This document shows positions 1 to 9,232 of a stretch of DNA of 64,000 bases, in pieces (within the stretch, counting starts at the first letter, position 1; each line of letters opens with the position of its first letter). The notes beneath the pieces are model-generated. The model saw only the letters and a program-made list of their open reading frames with translations. It made no database searches and had not been told where the DNA came from. Origin of the DNA: Lichenicola sp964247725 (lineage in GTDB: Bacteria; Pseudomonadota; Alphaproteobacteria; Acetobacterales; Acetobacteraceae); assembly GCA_964247725.1 (NCBI GenBank), contig CAXTVM010000009.1, forward strand, positions 36,370 through 100,369, given 5' to 3'. The translations under genes were made by a program, and so were the position numbers.

Positions 1-1129
1 CCACCTCCTCGAACACCAGCCGCCCGGCGCCGCCCGGCGGGTTGGGCGGCAGCGGCCGCGCGTCCGGCCGCTCGCGCACCCCGGCCGGCTCGTCGATGAC
101 GCCGAAGATGCGCTCGAGCCCGGCCAGCCCCTCCTGGATCGCCGCGTTCAGCGAGCCCAGCGCCCGCAGCGGCCGGGCCGCCAGCAGCAGGGCGGCGACG
201 AAGCCCGAGAAGCTGCCCAGCGTGGCGCCGCCCATCGCCGCCCGCCAGCCGGCGAACCCCAGCACAGCGGCCACCGCCGAGCCGCCCAGCACCTCCAGCA
301 CCGGGTCGACCCGCGCCCGGCCGCGGGTGATGCGCAGCAGGCTGCCGTGCAGCAGGTCGAACGACCGGTTGGCGCGCGCCGCCTCGGCCCGCTCCAGCCG
401 ATAGACCCGCACGCTGCGCGCCTGCGCGAAGCTCTCGTTCAGCAGCGTCGCGGTCTGGCCGATCTGCTCCTGCATGCCGCCCGAGGCGCGCCGCACGCGT
501 CGGCCGATGCGCTGGATCGGCACCGCGGCCAGCGGATACAGCAGGGCGGCGATCAGGCTCAGCTCCCAGTCCATGTAGAGCATCGACACCACCAGCCCGA
601 CCACGGTGACGCTGTCGCCGAGCGAGTTCACCGACCGGATCATCGCCTCGCGGATGGTGACGGCGTCGGTGGTGAAGCGGGCGGCGAGCTGTGCCGGCGC
701 CTCGCGCTCGATCCGCGCGATGTCGGCCGCCATCAGGTGGGCGAACATCCGCCGCTGCAGGTCGCGGATCACGATCAGCACCAGGTTCTGCACGGACAGG
801 GTCTGGCCGTATTGGGCGGCCGCCTTGGCCGCGGTGATCAGCACCACCAGCGCCGGCACCTGGTAGAGGATGCGCGGATCGTGGGCGGCGAACATGTCGA
901 GCGCACGCTGGATCACCAGCGGATACAGTGCCGTCAGTGCAGCCATCAGCACCGTCAGCACCAACACCGCCAGCAGCCGGGCGTGATGGTGGCGCACGTC
1001 CTCGCGCCACAGCCGGCGCAGCAGCGCCAGGCTCGGGGCGGTGGCGATCGGCCGACGCGGCGCCCGGGACACCGCCGACCCCGCCGCGGCGGCGAGGCCC
1101 GGCGCCGACGGGTTCGACATGATCGTCAT
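1..1129 (-). CDS. ABC exporter, membrane domain (partial, 3' end outside window)
   Basis: Reading the minus strand from the ATG at 1129 gives an open frame of about 376 codons that runs off the window edge. The visible part is a type I ABC exporter transmembrane domain: helices around residues 40-65 and 75-95, a long central helix pair, and the conserved intracellular loops (for example NSLGDSVTVVGL and LLNESFAQARSVRVY). It ends just as the nucleotide-binding domain begins (RLVFEEV), so Walker motifs are not visible. The family is MsbA-like half-transporters, which export lipids or drugs through the inner membrane as homodimers; the substrate cannot be read from this part. A second ATG lies three codons in. 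A dispersed palindromic repeat separates the start from the stop of the nucleoside hydrolase gene. Confidence 0.85.
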   Translation of the reverse strand, partial: MTIMSNPSAPGLAAAAGSAVSRAPRRPIATAPSLALLRRLWREDVRHHHARLLAVLVLTVLMAALTALYPLVIQRALDMFAAHDPRILYQVPALVVLITAAKAAAQYGQTLSVQNLVLIVIRDLQRRMFAHLMAADIARIEREAPAQLAARFTTDAVTIREAMIRSVNSLGDSVTVVGLVVSMLYMDWELSLIAALLYPLAAVPIQRIGRRVRRASGGMQEQIGQTATLLNESFAQARSVRVYRLERAEAARANRSFDLLHGSLLRITRGRARVDPVLEVLGGSAVAAVLGFAGWRAAMGGATLGSFSGFVAALLLAARPLRALGSLNAAIQEGLAGLERIFGVIDEPAGVRERPDARPLPPNPPGGAGRLVFEEV

Positions 1130-1170
1130 GCCGCGGCCTTTAACAGCCGCAACTGGGAACCACAAACTGA

Positions 1171-1300
1171 GGGAAGAAAGGCCAGGGCTCTGCCCTGGAC
1201 CCGCCAAGGGCCGGCGGCCCTTGGAACCCGATTCCTCAAGTAAAGGTTTCCAAAGGCGAGCCTTTGGCGGGGTTCAGGGGCAGAGCCCCTGGCCTTCCCT
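1171..1300. repeat. Dispersed palindromic intergenic repeat, copy A
   Basis: Three hairpins in a row: CCAGGGC-TCT-GCCCTGG, then CCAAGGGCC with a 3-base loop and GGCCCTTGG followed by AACCCGATT, then CCAGGGGC/GCCCCTGG near 1275-1292. The element ends directly against the stop codon of the nucleoside hydrolase gene (1301), so it may act as its transcription terminator, although no T-tract follows. Related copies occur near 15.9, 17.9, 28.7, 48.7 and 53.5 kb. Confidence 0.85.
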
Positions 1301-2260
1301 TCAGCGCGCCGCCAGCCGCGCCTGCAGCAGCGACAGCACCGCGCCGCGGTCGATGTCCAGGCACACGGCGGCGTTCGGCGGGCCGGCGCCGACCGTGGTC
1401 GCCCCGTCCGCCGCCACCACGATGTCGAGCGGCTGCGGCCGGCAGACCTGCGGCCGCAGCAGCGATGCCACCGGCACCACGTCGAACAGCACCGGCTCGC
1501 GGCCCCTTCCGTTGTTGTCGGCCCACTCCGGGTAGAGCGTCGCTAGCCAGTCGGCCAGCGGCGTGCCGAGGCCGAACAGACGTTGGCGCGCCGGCGCGTC
1601 GAGCGCGACCTCGGTTGCGTCCAGCGGCATCATCCGTATCGGCACGCCGGAGCCGAGCAGTGCCCGGAACCCGGCCGGATCGCGGCGGACGTTGTACTCG
1701 ACGCTTGGGCTGTCGGAGTTGGTTCCGGGCCGGGACCCGTAGCCGCACCGCACCGAGCCGGCCATCAGCACCACGCCGGCCAGCCGCCGGAACGCCGCCG
1801 GGTCGCGCGCCAGCATGGCGCCTACCGTGCTCGCAGGGGCCAGCTCGATCAGCGTGATGCGCCCGGCCGGCGCCGCCTGCAGGCGCGCCAGCACGGTACC
1901 AACCGCGTCCGGGAACGGTCCCGGGGGCCCGCCGGCGGCCCAGGCGAATTGAGTGAAGCGGGTTCCGGGCGCGGTCGCCGGGCCCGTCGCCACCGTGATG
2001 CCGGTGCGCCCAAGCCGGCGCAGCAGCCGCTCGACCATGCGCGCGCGCAGCGTGGTGTCGCCGGCCGAGGTGATCACCTCGTCCAGCTTCAGCCGCGGCG
2101 AGGCCAGAACCAGCGCCAGCGCCACCGCGTCGTCGTAATCGTCGCCGATGTCGGTATCGACGATCACCTCGCGCGGAGCGGTCGCGGCCCCGGCCGCACC
2201 GGGCACGCCCTCCGATGCCAGCGCCAGCAGCAGAGGGAGCGGAAGCAGGAGCCGTTTCAC
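1301..2260 (-). CDS. Secreted inosine-uridine-type nucleoside hydrolase
   Basis: 319 residues. Nucleoside hydrolases cleave the N-glycosidic bond of ribonucleosides to give base and ribose. The family signature DTDIGDDYDDA lies at residues 35-45, with D35, D37, D43 and D44 forming the calcium/ribose site; the typical core follows (VLMAGSV near 165-171, EYNVRRDP further on). Residues 1-26 are a signal peptide (hydrophobic run LLLPLPLLLALA), so the enzyme is probably periplasmic, unlike most cytosolic relatives, and would scavenge external nucleosides. The start at 2260 overlaps the stop of the CCA-transferase gene by 4 bases, so the two are probably co-transcribed and translationally coupled. 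Confidence 0.85.
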   Translation of the reverse strand: MKRLLLPLPLLLALASEGVPGAAGAATAPREVIVDTDIGDDYDDAVALALVLASPRLKLDEVITSAGDTTLRARMVERLLRRLGRTGITVATGPATAPGTRFTQFAWAAGGPPGPFPDAVGTVLARLQAAPAGRITLIELAPASTVGAMLARDPAAFRRLAGVVLMAGSVRCGYGSRPGTNSDSPSVEYNVRRDPAGFRALLGSGVPIRMMPLDATEVALDAPARQRLFGLGTPLADWLATLYPEWADNNGRGREPVLFDVVPVASLLRPQVCRPQPLDIVVAADGATTVGAGPPNAAVCLDIDRGAVLSLLQARLAAR

Positions 2261-3615
2261 GGACTTATATTATTATTGGACAGGCGCGCCAGGCAATCGG
2301 CCCGGCTGGCGACGCAGCCGCCATCCCGCCACCACGCCTCCACCCGGCGCAGCGCCTCCCCCACCGAGGGCCCCGGGACCAGCCCGGCGGCCACCGCATC
2401 CCGCCCGGCGAGCGGGAACACCGGCCGCGGCATCCCCAGCAGGCGCTCGCGCAGCGTCCGCCACGCCGCGGGCTCCGCCTGCCCGGGCGACGCCGCCTCG
2501 GCGAGCAGGCTCCGCGCCACCAGCAGCTTGGCCGGATCGTCCGCCAGGCCGCGCCGCAGCGCGTCGTCGTCCAGCTCCGGCGACGGCGCCGGGCCCTGCC
2601 GCAGCGCCGCCAGCCGGGCAGCCTCGGCATTCGACAGCCGCAGCCGCGACGCCAGTCGCCGCGACGGCGCGCAGGCCGCGGCAGCCAGCCGCAGCACCGG
2701 GTCCGGCGGCGCCTCCGACCGCACCAGCCGCTGCAGCCGGGGGGCATCGGTGCCGCCTGGCAGCAGCCGGTCGAGCACGCCCAGCGCGTGCATCAGGCGC
2801 AGCGACGCGGTCGGGTCCGGCACCTCGAGCAGCCGCCGCAGCTCCGACCACACCCGCTCGGCCGACAACCGGTCGAGGCAGGCCACCGCCGCGCCGATCG
2901 CCCGCGCCGCGTCGCCGTCCGGTTCGCCGCGTCCGTAGCGCGCCTGGAAGCGGAAGAAGCGCAGGATGCGCAGACCGTCCTCGGCGATCCGCGCCGCCGG
3001 GTCGCCGACGAAGCGGACCCGGCCCGCCGCCAGGTCGCCGGTCCCGCCGTGGTAGTCGTGCAGCCGCAGGGCGCGGTCCAGCGACATCGCGTTGATGGTG
3101 AAGTCGCGCCGCGCTGCGTCCTCCCGCCAGTCGTCGGTCCAGGCCACGACGGCGTGACGGCCGTCGGTCTCGACGTCGCGCCGCAGCGTGGTGATCTCGA
3201 CCGGCACGCCGCCCATGACCGCGGTGACGGTGCCGTGCGCGAGGCCGGTCGGCACGGTGCGGATGCCGGCGCCGGCCAGCACGGCCATCACCCGCTCCGG
3301 CGGCTCCGGCGTCGCCAGGTCGAGGTCGGCGGTCGGGCGATCGGCCAGCAGGTCCCGGACCACGCCGCCGACCAGACGGGCCCGCGGCAGCACGTCCCAG
3401 AGCGCGTCGAGCGCCGGGCGGCCGTCCAGCCGCGCCAGCGCCGCGACCGCGTGCGCGGGGAGCTCGGACCGGGCCGGACCTTCAGCCGGGATGGAAGGCG
3501 GCCGGTTCGAGCGGGCCGATCGGGAAGAAGCGGTTGCGGCTCCACACGCCCAGGCACGGCACGCCGTGGCGCGCGCCCTCGACCGCCAGCGCCACCAGCT
3601 CGTAATAGACCGCAC
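2257..3615 (-). CDS. CCA tRNA nucleotidyltransferase / poly(A) polymerase family
   Basis: Class II nucleotidyltransferase that adds or repairs the 3' CCA of tRNA. The head domain carries LVGGVVRDLL at residues 81-90 and the metal-binding DLD at 97-99; RRDFTINAMS and the RILRFFRFQARYG motif follow, then an all-alpha body. The start is doubtful. The only ATG (3615) gives a 134-base overlap with the upstream DUF1285 gene and about 45 low-quality residues. I see no ATG, GTG or TTG between it and the GTG at 3393, which would leave only seven residues before the GG motif. A rare start codon (ATC near 3493 or CTG) is possible. Gene order DUF1285-CCA-nucleoside hydrolase suggests one operon. Confidence 0.85.
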   Translation of the reverse strand: MRSITSWWRWRSRARATACRAWACGAATASSRSARSNRPPSIPAEGPARSELPAHAVAALARLDGRPALDALWDVLPRARLVGGVVRDLLADRPTADLDLATPEPPERVMAVLAGAGIRTVPTGLAHGTVTAVMGGVPVEITTLRRDVETDGRHAVVAWTDDWREDAARRDFTINAMSLDRALRLHDYHGGTGDLAAGRVRFVGDPAARIAEDGLRILRFFRFQARYGRGEPDGDAARAIGAAVACLDRLSAERVWSELRRLLEVPDPTASLRLMHALGVLDRLLPGGTDAPRLQRLVRSEAPPDPVLRLAAAACAPSRRLASRLRLSNAEAARLAALRQGPAPSPELDDDALRRGLADDPAKLLVARSLLAEAASPGQAEPAAWRTLRERLLGMPRPVFPLAGRDAVAAGLVPGPSVGEALRRVEAWWRDGGCVASRADCLARLSNNNISP

Positions 3616-4252
3616 GCGACACCCGCGCCTGGATCGGCAGCGCGCCGTCGCCCGGCCGCACCGTGAGGTAGGGGATCGCGGCGCAGTCGCCGCCGCTGCG
3701 CGCGCAGTCCCAGTCGACCTCCAGCGGGTGGTCCGGGCCGGCGCAGACGATCTCGTCGACGTTGGTGCGGAACGACAGCACCTGGTCGCGGCCGGTGCCG
3801 CTCCAATCGAGCTCGACGGCGACGAACGGCACGTCCTCGACCTCGATCTCGCCGCGCTCGGCCGGCGTCTCCAGCCGGTAGCGGCCGGCGGCGTCGCGCC
3901 GGATCACGCTGGCGAACAGGCATACCATGGGTTTTCGACGGATCGGCGTACCCTGGTAGAGCCAGCTGCCGTCGCGCTGGATCAGGAACGGCAGCATCCC
4001 GCAGTCCCGCGGCGCCGGACGGGCGGCGCCGTCGACGCCGGCGGATCTGGACGGGGCGAGGCCAAGCCCGATCGGCTCCGGCACGGCGGGACCGGGCTGC
4101 TGGACCCGCGACGACAGGGCGGCGGCGAAGGCGAAACGGTGCCCGGATGGGCGCTCGCCGCCGCGCCGGGCCTGGGACGCCACGGCGGCCGGGCTGGGGA
4201 AGCGATCGTGCTCCACTAAGCAAATCCTTGTCCGATCCGGGTCGCCAATCAT
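3482..4252 (-). CDS. DUF1285 family protein
   Basis: 256 residues from the ATG at 4252 (MIGDPDRTRICL). Residues from about 80 onward match the DUF1285 family, with MLPFLIQRDGSWLYQGTPI, the KPMVCLFASVIRRD strand and VELDWSGTGRDQVLSFRTN. The function of this alphaproteobacterial family is unknown; known members are small cytosolic beta-rich proteins usually encoded beside a CCA-adding enzyme, as here. The first 70-80 residues are less typical and a later start is possible; the family is usually near 200 residues. An upstream ATG at 4396 would run into the divergent moxR gene and is not preferred. Confidence 0.75.
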   Translation of the reverse strand: MIGDPDRTRICLVEHDRFPSPAAVASQARRGGERPSGHRFAFAAALSSRVQQPGPAVPEPIGLGLAPSRSAGVDGAARPAPRDCGMLPFLIQRDGSWLYQGTPIRRKPMVCLFASVIRRDAAGRYRLETPAERGEIEVEDVPFVAVELDWSGTGRDQVLSFRTNVDEIVCAGPDHPLEVDWDCARSGGDCAAIPYLTVRPGDGALPIQARVSRAVYYELVALAVEGARHGVPCLGVWSRNRFFPIGPLEPAAFHPG

Positions 4253-4344
4253 GGCACCGTGCCCGGTCACGGATATAGGAAGACCCCCCCGCTTGATGAA
4301 ACCCCCGGACATGGCAGATTGGCCCGGTCGGCAAGCGAGGCGCG

Positions 4345-5381
<1,037 letters not shown>

Positions 5382-5385
<4 letters not shown>

Positions 5386-6359
5386 GGCTGCCCGCGTTCC
5401 TACGCCCCTCGCCCCGGCCCGGTTTCGCACCCGGTCCGGAACCGGCGCCGGGCCCGCGCCCCGGGCACCTCGGGCGCGCCGGCCGCATCGCGTCCCATGA
5501 CCGGCTGCGGCTGCAAGCCGAGACGCTCGCCGCCCGGCTGCCGGCGCTGCTGGCCGAGGCCGACCGCGTCGCCAGCACGGTGGCTGCCGGTGTGCACGGC
5601 CGCAGGCGGGCCGGCAGCGGCGACAGCTTCTGGCAGTACCGCCAGCTGATGCCGGGCGAGTCCATCACCCGTATCGACTGGCGGCAGTCGGCGCGCACCA
5701 GCCGCGCCTTCGTGCGCGAGACCGAGTGGGAGGCGGCGCAGACCGTCTGCCTGTGGCGCGACGGCTCGCCGAGCATGGGCTGGCGCTCTGCGGACGGGCT
5801 GCCCACCAAGCGGGAGCGTGCCGAGCTGCTGCTGCTGGCGCTGGCCATGCTGCTGCTGCGCGGCGGCGAGCACGTCCGGCTGCTCGGCAGCGGCGTCGGG
5901 ACCGCGCGCTACTCCGGCCGCCAGGCGGCCGAGCGCCTGGCCCGCCAGCTGCAGGCGGACGCCGCCCTCGACAGCCCGATGCCGATCCGGCCGGACCTGC
6001 CGCGGCACGCGCGGGTGGTGCTGATCGGCGACTTCCTGGCGCCGGTGGAGGAGACCCGCACCGTCCTGGCCGGGCTCGCCGGCGTGCCGGTCTCGGTGCA
6101 GGTCGTGCAGCTGCTCGACCCGGCCGAGCTGGCGCTGCCCTATGCCGGCCGGGTGCGGTTCGAGGGCACGGAGGGCGAGCCGGCGCAGCTGGTGCCGCGC
6201 GCAGAGGACGTCCGCGACGCCTACGGAGCGGCCCTCGCGGCGCACCAGGCCGGGCTCGACGGGCTGTGCGCCGCCGGCGGCTTCGGGCTGCTGCGGCACC
6301 GCACCGACCACCCGCCGGCGACCGCGCTGCTGGCGCTGCACCAGGCGCTCGGCGCGTGA
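5382..6359 (+). CDS. DUF58 domain protein (MoxR partner)
   Basis: 325 residues from the GTG at 5382, which overlaps the moxR stop by 4 bases. The DUF58 core is clear: YRQLMPGESITRIDWRQSAR near residues 86-105, followed by the VWA-like half (VRETEWEAAQTVCLWRDGS and LLLALAMLLLRGGEHVRLL). DUF58 proteins are soluble or membrane-associated partners of MoxR ATPases. I see no strong transmembrane segment here, which is unlike many larger relatives. Role inferred from operon context; biochemical function unknown. Confidence 0.88.
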
Positions 6360-9232
6360 CGCTGGTCCATCCGCTGCTGCTGGCCGGCCTGCTGGCGCTG
6401 CCGCTGCTGTGGTGGCTGCTGCGGGCGCTGCCGCCGGCGCCGCGGGTGCAGCGCTACCCGGCGATCCGGCTGCTGGAGGGGCTGCGGGCGCGCACCCGGG
6501 AGGCGAGGCGGGCGCCGCCCTGGCTGCTGCTGCTCCGCATCGCCGCAGCCGCGGCGCTGATCCTGGGCCTGGCGCAGCCGGTGCTGGTGCGGGACCGCGG
6601 CGGCGGCGGACACGGCACGCTGCTGCTGGTGCTGGACGACGGCTGGGCGGCGGCGCCGGACTGGCCGGCGCGGCTGCAGGCGGCCCGCGACGCGCTGGAC
6701 CGGGCGGCGCGCGCCGGGCGGCCGGGCCGGCTGCTGCTGACGGCGGCGGACGCCGCCGGGGCCGCGCCGCATCCGACGCCGGCCCTGTCGCCCGGCCTGC
6801 TGCGCGACCGGCTCGAGGCCGCGGCGCCGATGCCCTGGCCGGTCGACCGCGCCGGCGCCGCACGGGCGCTCGCCGCCGCCGGAGCGGGCGACGTCGGCAG
6901 CGTGGTCTACGTCTCGGACGGGCTGTCGGCGCCGGGCGACGCGGCGCTGGCCCGGGCACTCCGCGCCGCCGGCCCGGTGTCGGAACTGCGCGAGGGCCCG
7001 GGCGGCCTCGCGGTGCTGGAACCGCCGGCGCCGGGCTCAGGCCGCCTCACCGCCCGCATCGCGGCGGTGCCGCAGCCGACGGCGCGCCTGCTGTCGCTGC
7101 ACGGCGAGACCGCGGCCGGCGCCGTCCTGGCGCGCATCGACGTGAGGCTGCCCGCCGGCGCCGCGGCGGCGGCGGCCGACCTCGTGCTGCCGTCGGAGCT
7201 GCGCAACCAGCTCGCCCGGCTGGTGCTCGACGCGGTCCCCGGCCCCGGCGGCATCCGCCTGCTCGACGAGGCCGACCGCCGCCGGCCGGTCGGCCTGCTG
7301 GGGGGCGCCGGCGCCGACACGCCGCTGCTGGGCTCGCTGTTCTACCTTCGCCGGGCGCTGGCGCCGATCACCGAGCTGCGCGAGGGCTCGCTGGACCAGC
7401 TGCTGTCGCGCCAGCTCTCGGTGCTGATCGCGCCGGACGGGGCGCTGGAAAACCCGGCCGACCGCGCCCGGATCGCCGGCTGGGTCCGCCACGGCGGCAC
7501 CCTGATCCGCTTCGCCGGCCCGCTGCTGGCGGCGCGGACCGCGGCACCGGCCCCGAACCTGGATGCGGACGCCGCCACCGGACAGCCGTCCGACGACGAC
7601 CCCGACGCGGCACCCGCGGGCGGACCGGACGCGGCGCCCGGCGGCGGCGACCCGCTGCTGCCGGTGGCGCTGCTCGGCGGCACCCGCGAGCTCGGCGGCG
7701 CCATGTCCTGGAGCCGGCCGGAGCATCCGGCGGCGTTCCCGGCCGGCTCGCCGTTCGCCGGGCTCGCGGTGCCCGACGAGGTCACGGTGTCGCGTCAGGT
7801 GCTGGCGCGGCCGTCGACCGACCTCGGCGCCGGCAGCTGGGCGCGCCTGGCCGACGGCACGCCGCTGGTGACCCATGCCGCACTGGGCGACGGCCAGCTG
7901 GTGCTGTTCCACGTCACCAGCACCGCCGACTGGTCGAACCTGCCGCTGTCCGGGCTGTTCCCGTCCATGCTGGAACGCCTGGTGCAGCGCGCCGTCGGCC
8001 TGTCGAGCCCGGGCGACCGCACGGTGCTGTCGCCGGCCGAGACGCTGGGCGGCGACGGCGTGCTGGGGCCGCCGCCGCCGTCGGCGCAGGGGCTGGCGGC
8101 GGACGCGTTCGGCGGCACCCCGGCCTCGCCCGCGCATCCCGCCGGGCTGTACGGGCCGCCGGCCGGCCGGCGATCGCTCAACCTTGCCGACGCGCTGCCG
8201 CCGCTTGGCCCCGCCCCGGCGTTCGGAGCGCTGCGAAGCCTGGACGACCGGGTGCCGGACCGGCCGCTCGGGCCGGCGCTGCTGGCGGCGTCGCTGCTGC
8301 TGCTGGCGGTCGACCTCGTGGCGACGATGCTGGTGCGCGGCCAGCTCCGGCGCCGGCCGACCCGACTGCGGCCCGGCCTCGCGATGATGGGGCTGGGGCT
8401 GCTGGCCGGACTGACCTGTCTTGCCGTGCCCGCCGGCGCGGTCGAGGCCGCGGGTGGCGCGGCAGGTGCCGCGACGGTGCCGCCGCCGGCGCTGGAGACC
8501 CGCCTCGCCTACGTCGTGACCGGCGACGACGGCGTCGACGCCGCCTCGCGGCAGGGGCTGGAGGGGCTGTCCAGCTACGCCAACGCCCGCACCTCGGCGC
8601 AGCTCGGCCATCCGGACGGGGTGGTGCCGGGCCGCGACGACCTCGCCTTCTATCCGATGATCTACTGGCCGGTGACGCCGACCACGGTGCCGGCCAGGCC
8701 GGCGGCGGCCTGGACTGCGGCGCTGGCCAGCTACATGGGCCGTGGCGGCATCCTGCTGATCGACACCCAGGGCACCGACGGCGCCGCTGCCGCCCCCTCG
8801 CCCACCGGCACCGCCACCGAGGCCGGCTACACCCCGGACGTGCCGGGCACCCGCGCGGCGCTGCGCCGCGCCACCGCCGGGCTCGACATCCCGTCGCTGC
8901 GCCCGGTCGACGCCCAGCACGTGCTGTCGCACAGCTTCTACCTGCTGCACGCGTTTCCCGGCCGCTACGTCGGCACCCCGGTCTGGGTGGCGCGCGCCGA
9001 CGACGGCGGCAACGACGGCGTGAGTCCGGTGATCATCGGCGCCAACGACTGGGCCGCCGCCTGGGCGGTCGACGGGGCCGGCCAGACCCCCTACGCAGTG
9101 ATCCCCGGCGGCGACGCCCAGCGCACGATCGCCTACCGGTTCGGGGTCAACGCGGTGATCTACGCGCTGACCGGCAACTACAAGACCGACCAGGTCCACG
9201 TGCCCGCCCTGCTGCAGCGGCTGGGCGAGTGA
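6356..9232 (+). CDS. BatA-like membrane protein with C-terminal DUF4159
   Basis: 958 residues from the GTG at 6356 (GTGA overlap with the previous stop). The N-terminus is a BatA-type aerotolerance membrane module: helix HPLLLAGLLALPLLWWLL, the loop with RYPAIRLLEGLR, and a second helix near 55-75 (LLLLRIAAAAALILGLA). A large periplasmic region with a VWA-like fold follows, then a helix near 640-660 and a C-terminal DUF4159 domain (ETRLAYVVTGDDGVDAASRQ; DDLAFYPMIYWPV; MGRGGILLIDTQGTDG). This two-domain architecture next to MoxR and DUF58 is common in Alphaproteobacteria and is thought to support envelope integrity or protein-complex assembly. A much longer in-frame upstream extension lies inside the DUF58 gene and is not real. 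Confidence 0.88.
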   Translation: MTLVHPLLLAGLLALPLLWWLLRALPPAPRVQRYPAIRLLEGLRARTREARRAPPWLLLLRIAAAAALILGLAQPVLVRDRGGGGHGTLLLVLDDGWAAAPDWPARLQAARDALDRAARAGRPGRLLLTAADAAGAAPHPTPALSPGLLRDRLEAAAPMPWPVDRAGAARALAAAGAGDVGSVVYVSDGLSAPGDAALARALRAAGPVSELREGPGGLAVLEPPAPGSGRLTARIAAVPQPTARLLSLHGETAAGAVLARIDVRLPAGAAAAAADLVLPSELRNQLARLVLDAVPGPGGIRLLDEADRRRPVGLLGGAGADTPLLGSLFYLRRALAPITELREGSLDQLLSRQLSVLIAPDGALENPADRARIAGWVRHGGTLIRFAGPLLAARTAAPAPNLDADAATGQPSDDDPDAAPAGGPDAAPGGGDPLLPVALLGGTRELGGAMSWSRPEHPAAFPAGSPFAGLAVPDEVTVSRQVLARPSTDLGAGSWARLADGTPLVTHAALGDGQLVLFHVTSTADWSNLPLSGLFPSMLERLVQRAVGLSSPGDRTVLSPAETLGGDGVLGPPPPSAQGLAADAFGGTPASPAHPAGLYGPPAGRRSLNLADALPPLGPAPAFGALRSLDDRVPDRPLGPALLAASLLLLAVDLVATMLVRGQLRRRPTRLRPGLAMMGLGLLAGLTCLAVPAGAVEAAGGAAGAATVPPPALETRLAYVVTGDDGVDAASRQGLEGLSSYANARTSAQLGHPDGVVPGRDDLAFYPMIYWPVTPTTVPARPAAAWTAALASYMGRGGILLIDTQGTDGAAAAPSPTGTATEAGYTPDVPGTRAALRRATAGLDIPSLRPVDAQHVLSHSFYLLHAFPGRYVGTPVWVARADDGGNDGVSPVIIGANDWAAAWAVDGAGQTPYAVIPGGDAQRTIAYRFGVNAVIYALTGNYKTDQVHVPALLQRLGE

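Noticed and set aside
42..1243. Plus-strand open frames over the ABC transporter region
   Set aside because: The minus strand encodes a clear exporter membrane domain; the plus frames are Arg/Pro/Ala noise.
1171..1300. Palindromic repeat considered as a miniature transposable element
   Set aside because: I could not see target-site duplications, inner modules differ between copies, and all copies sit at gene ends; called a repeat only.
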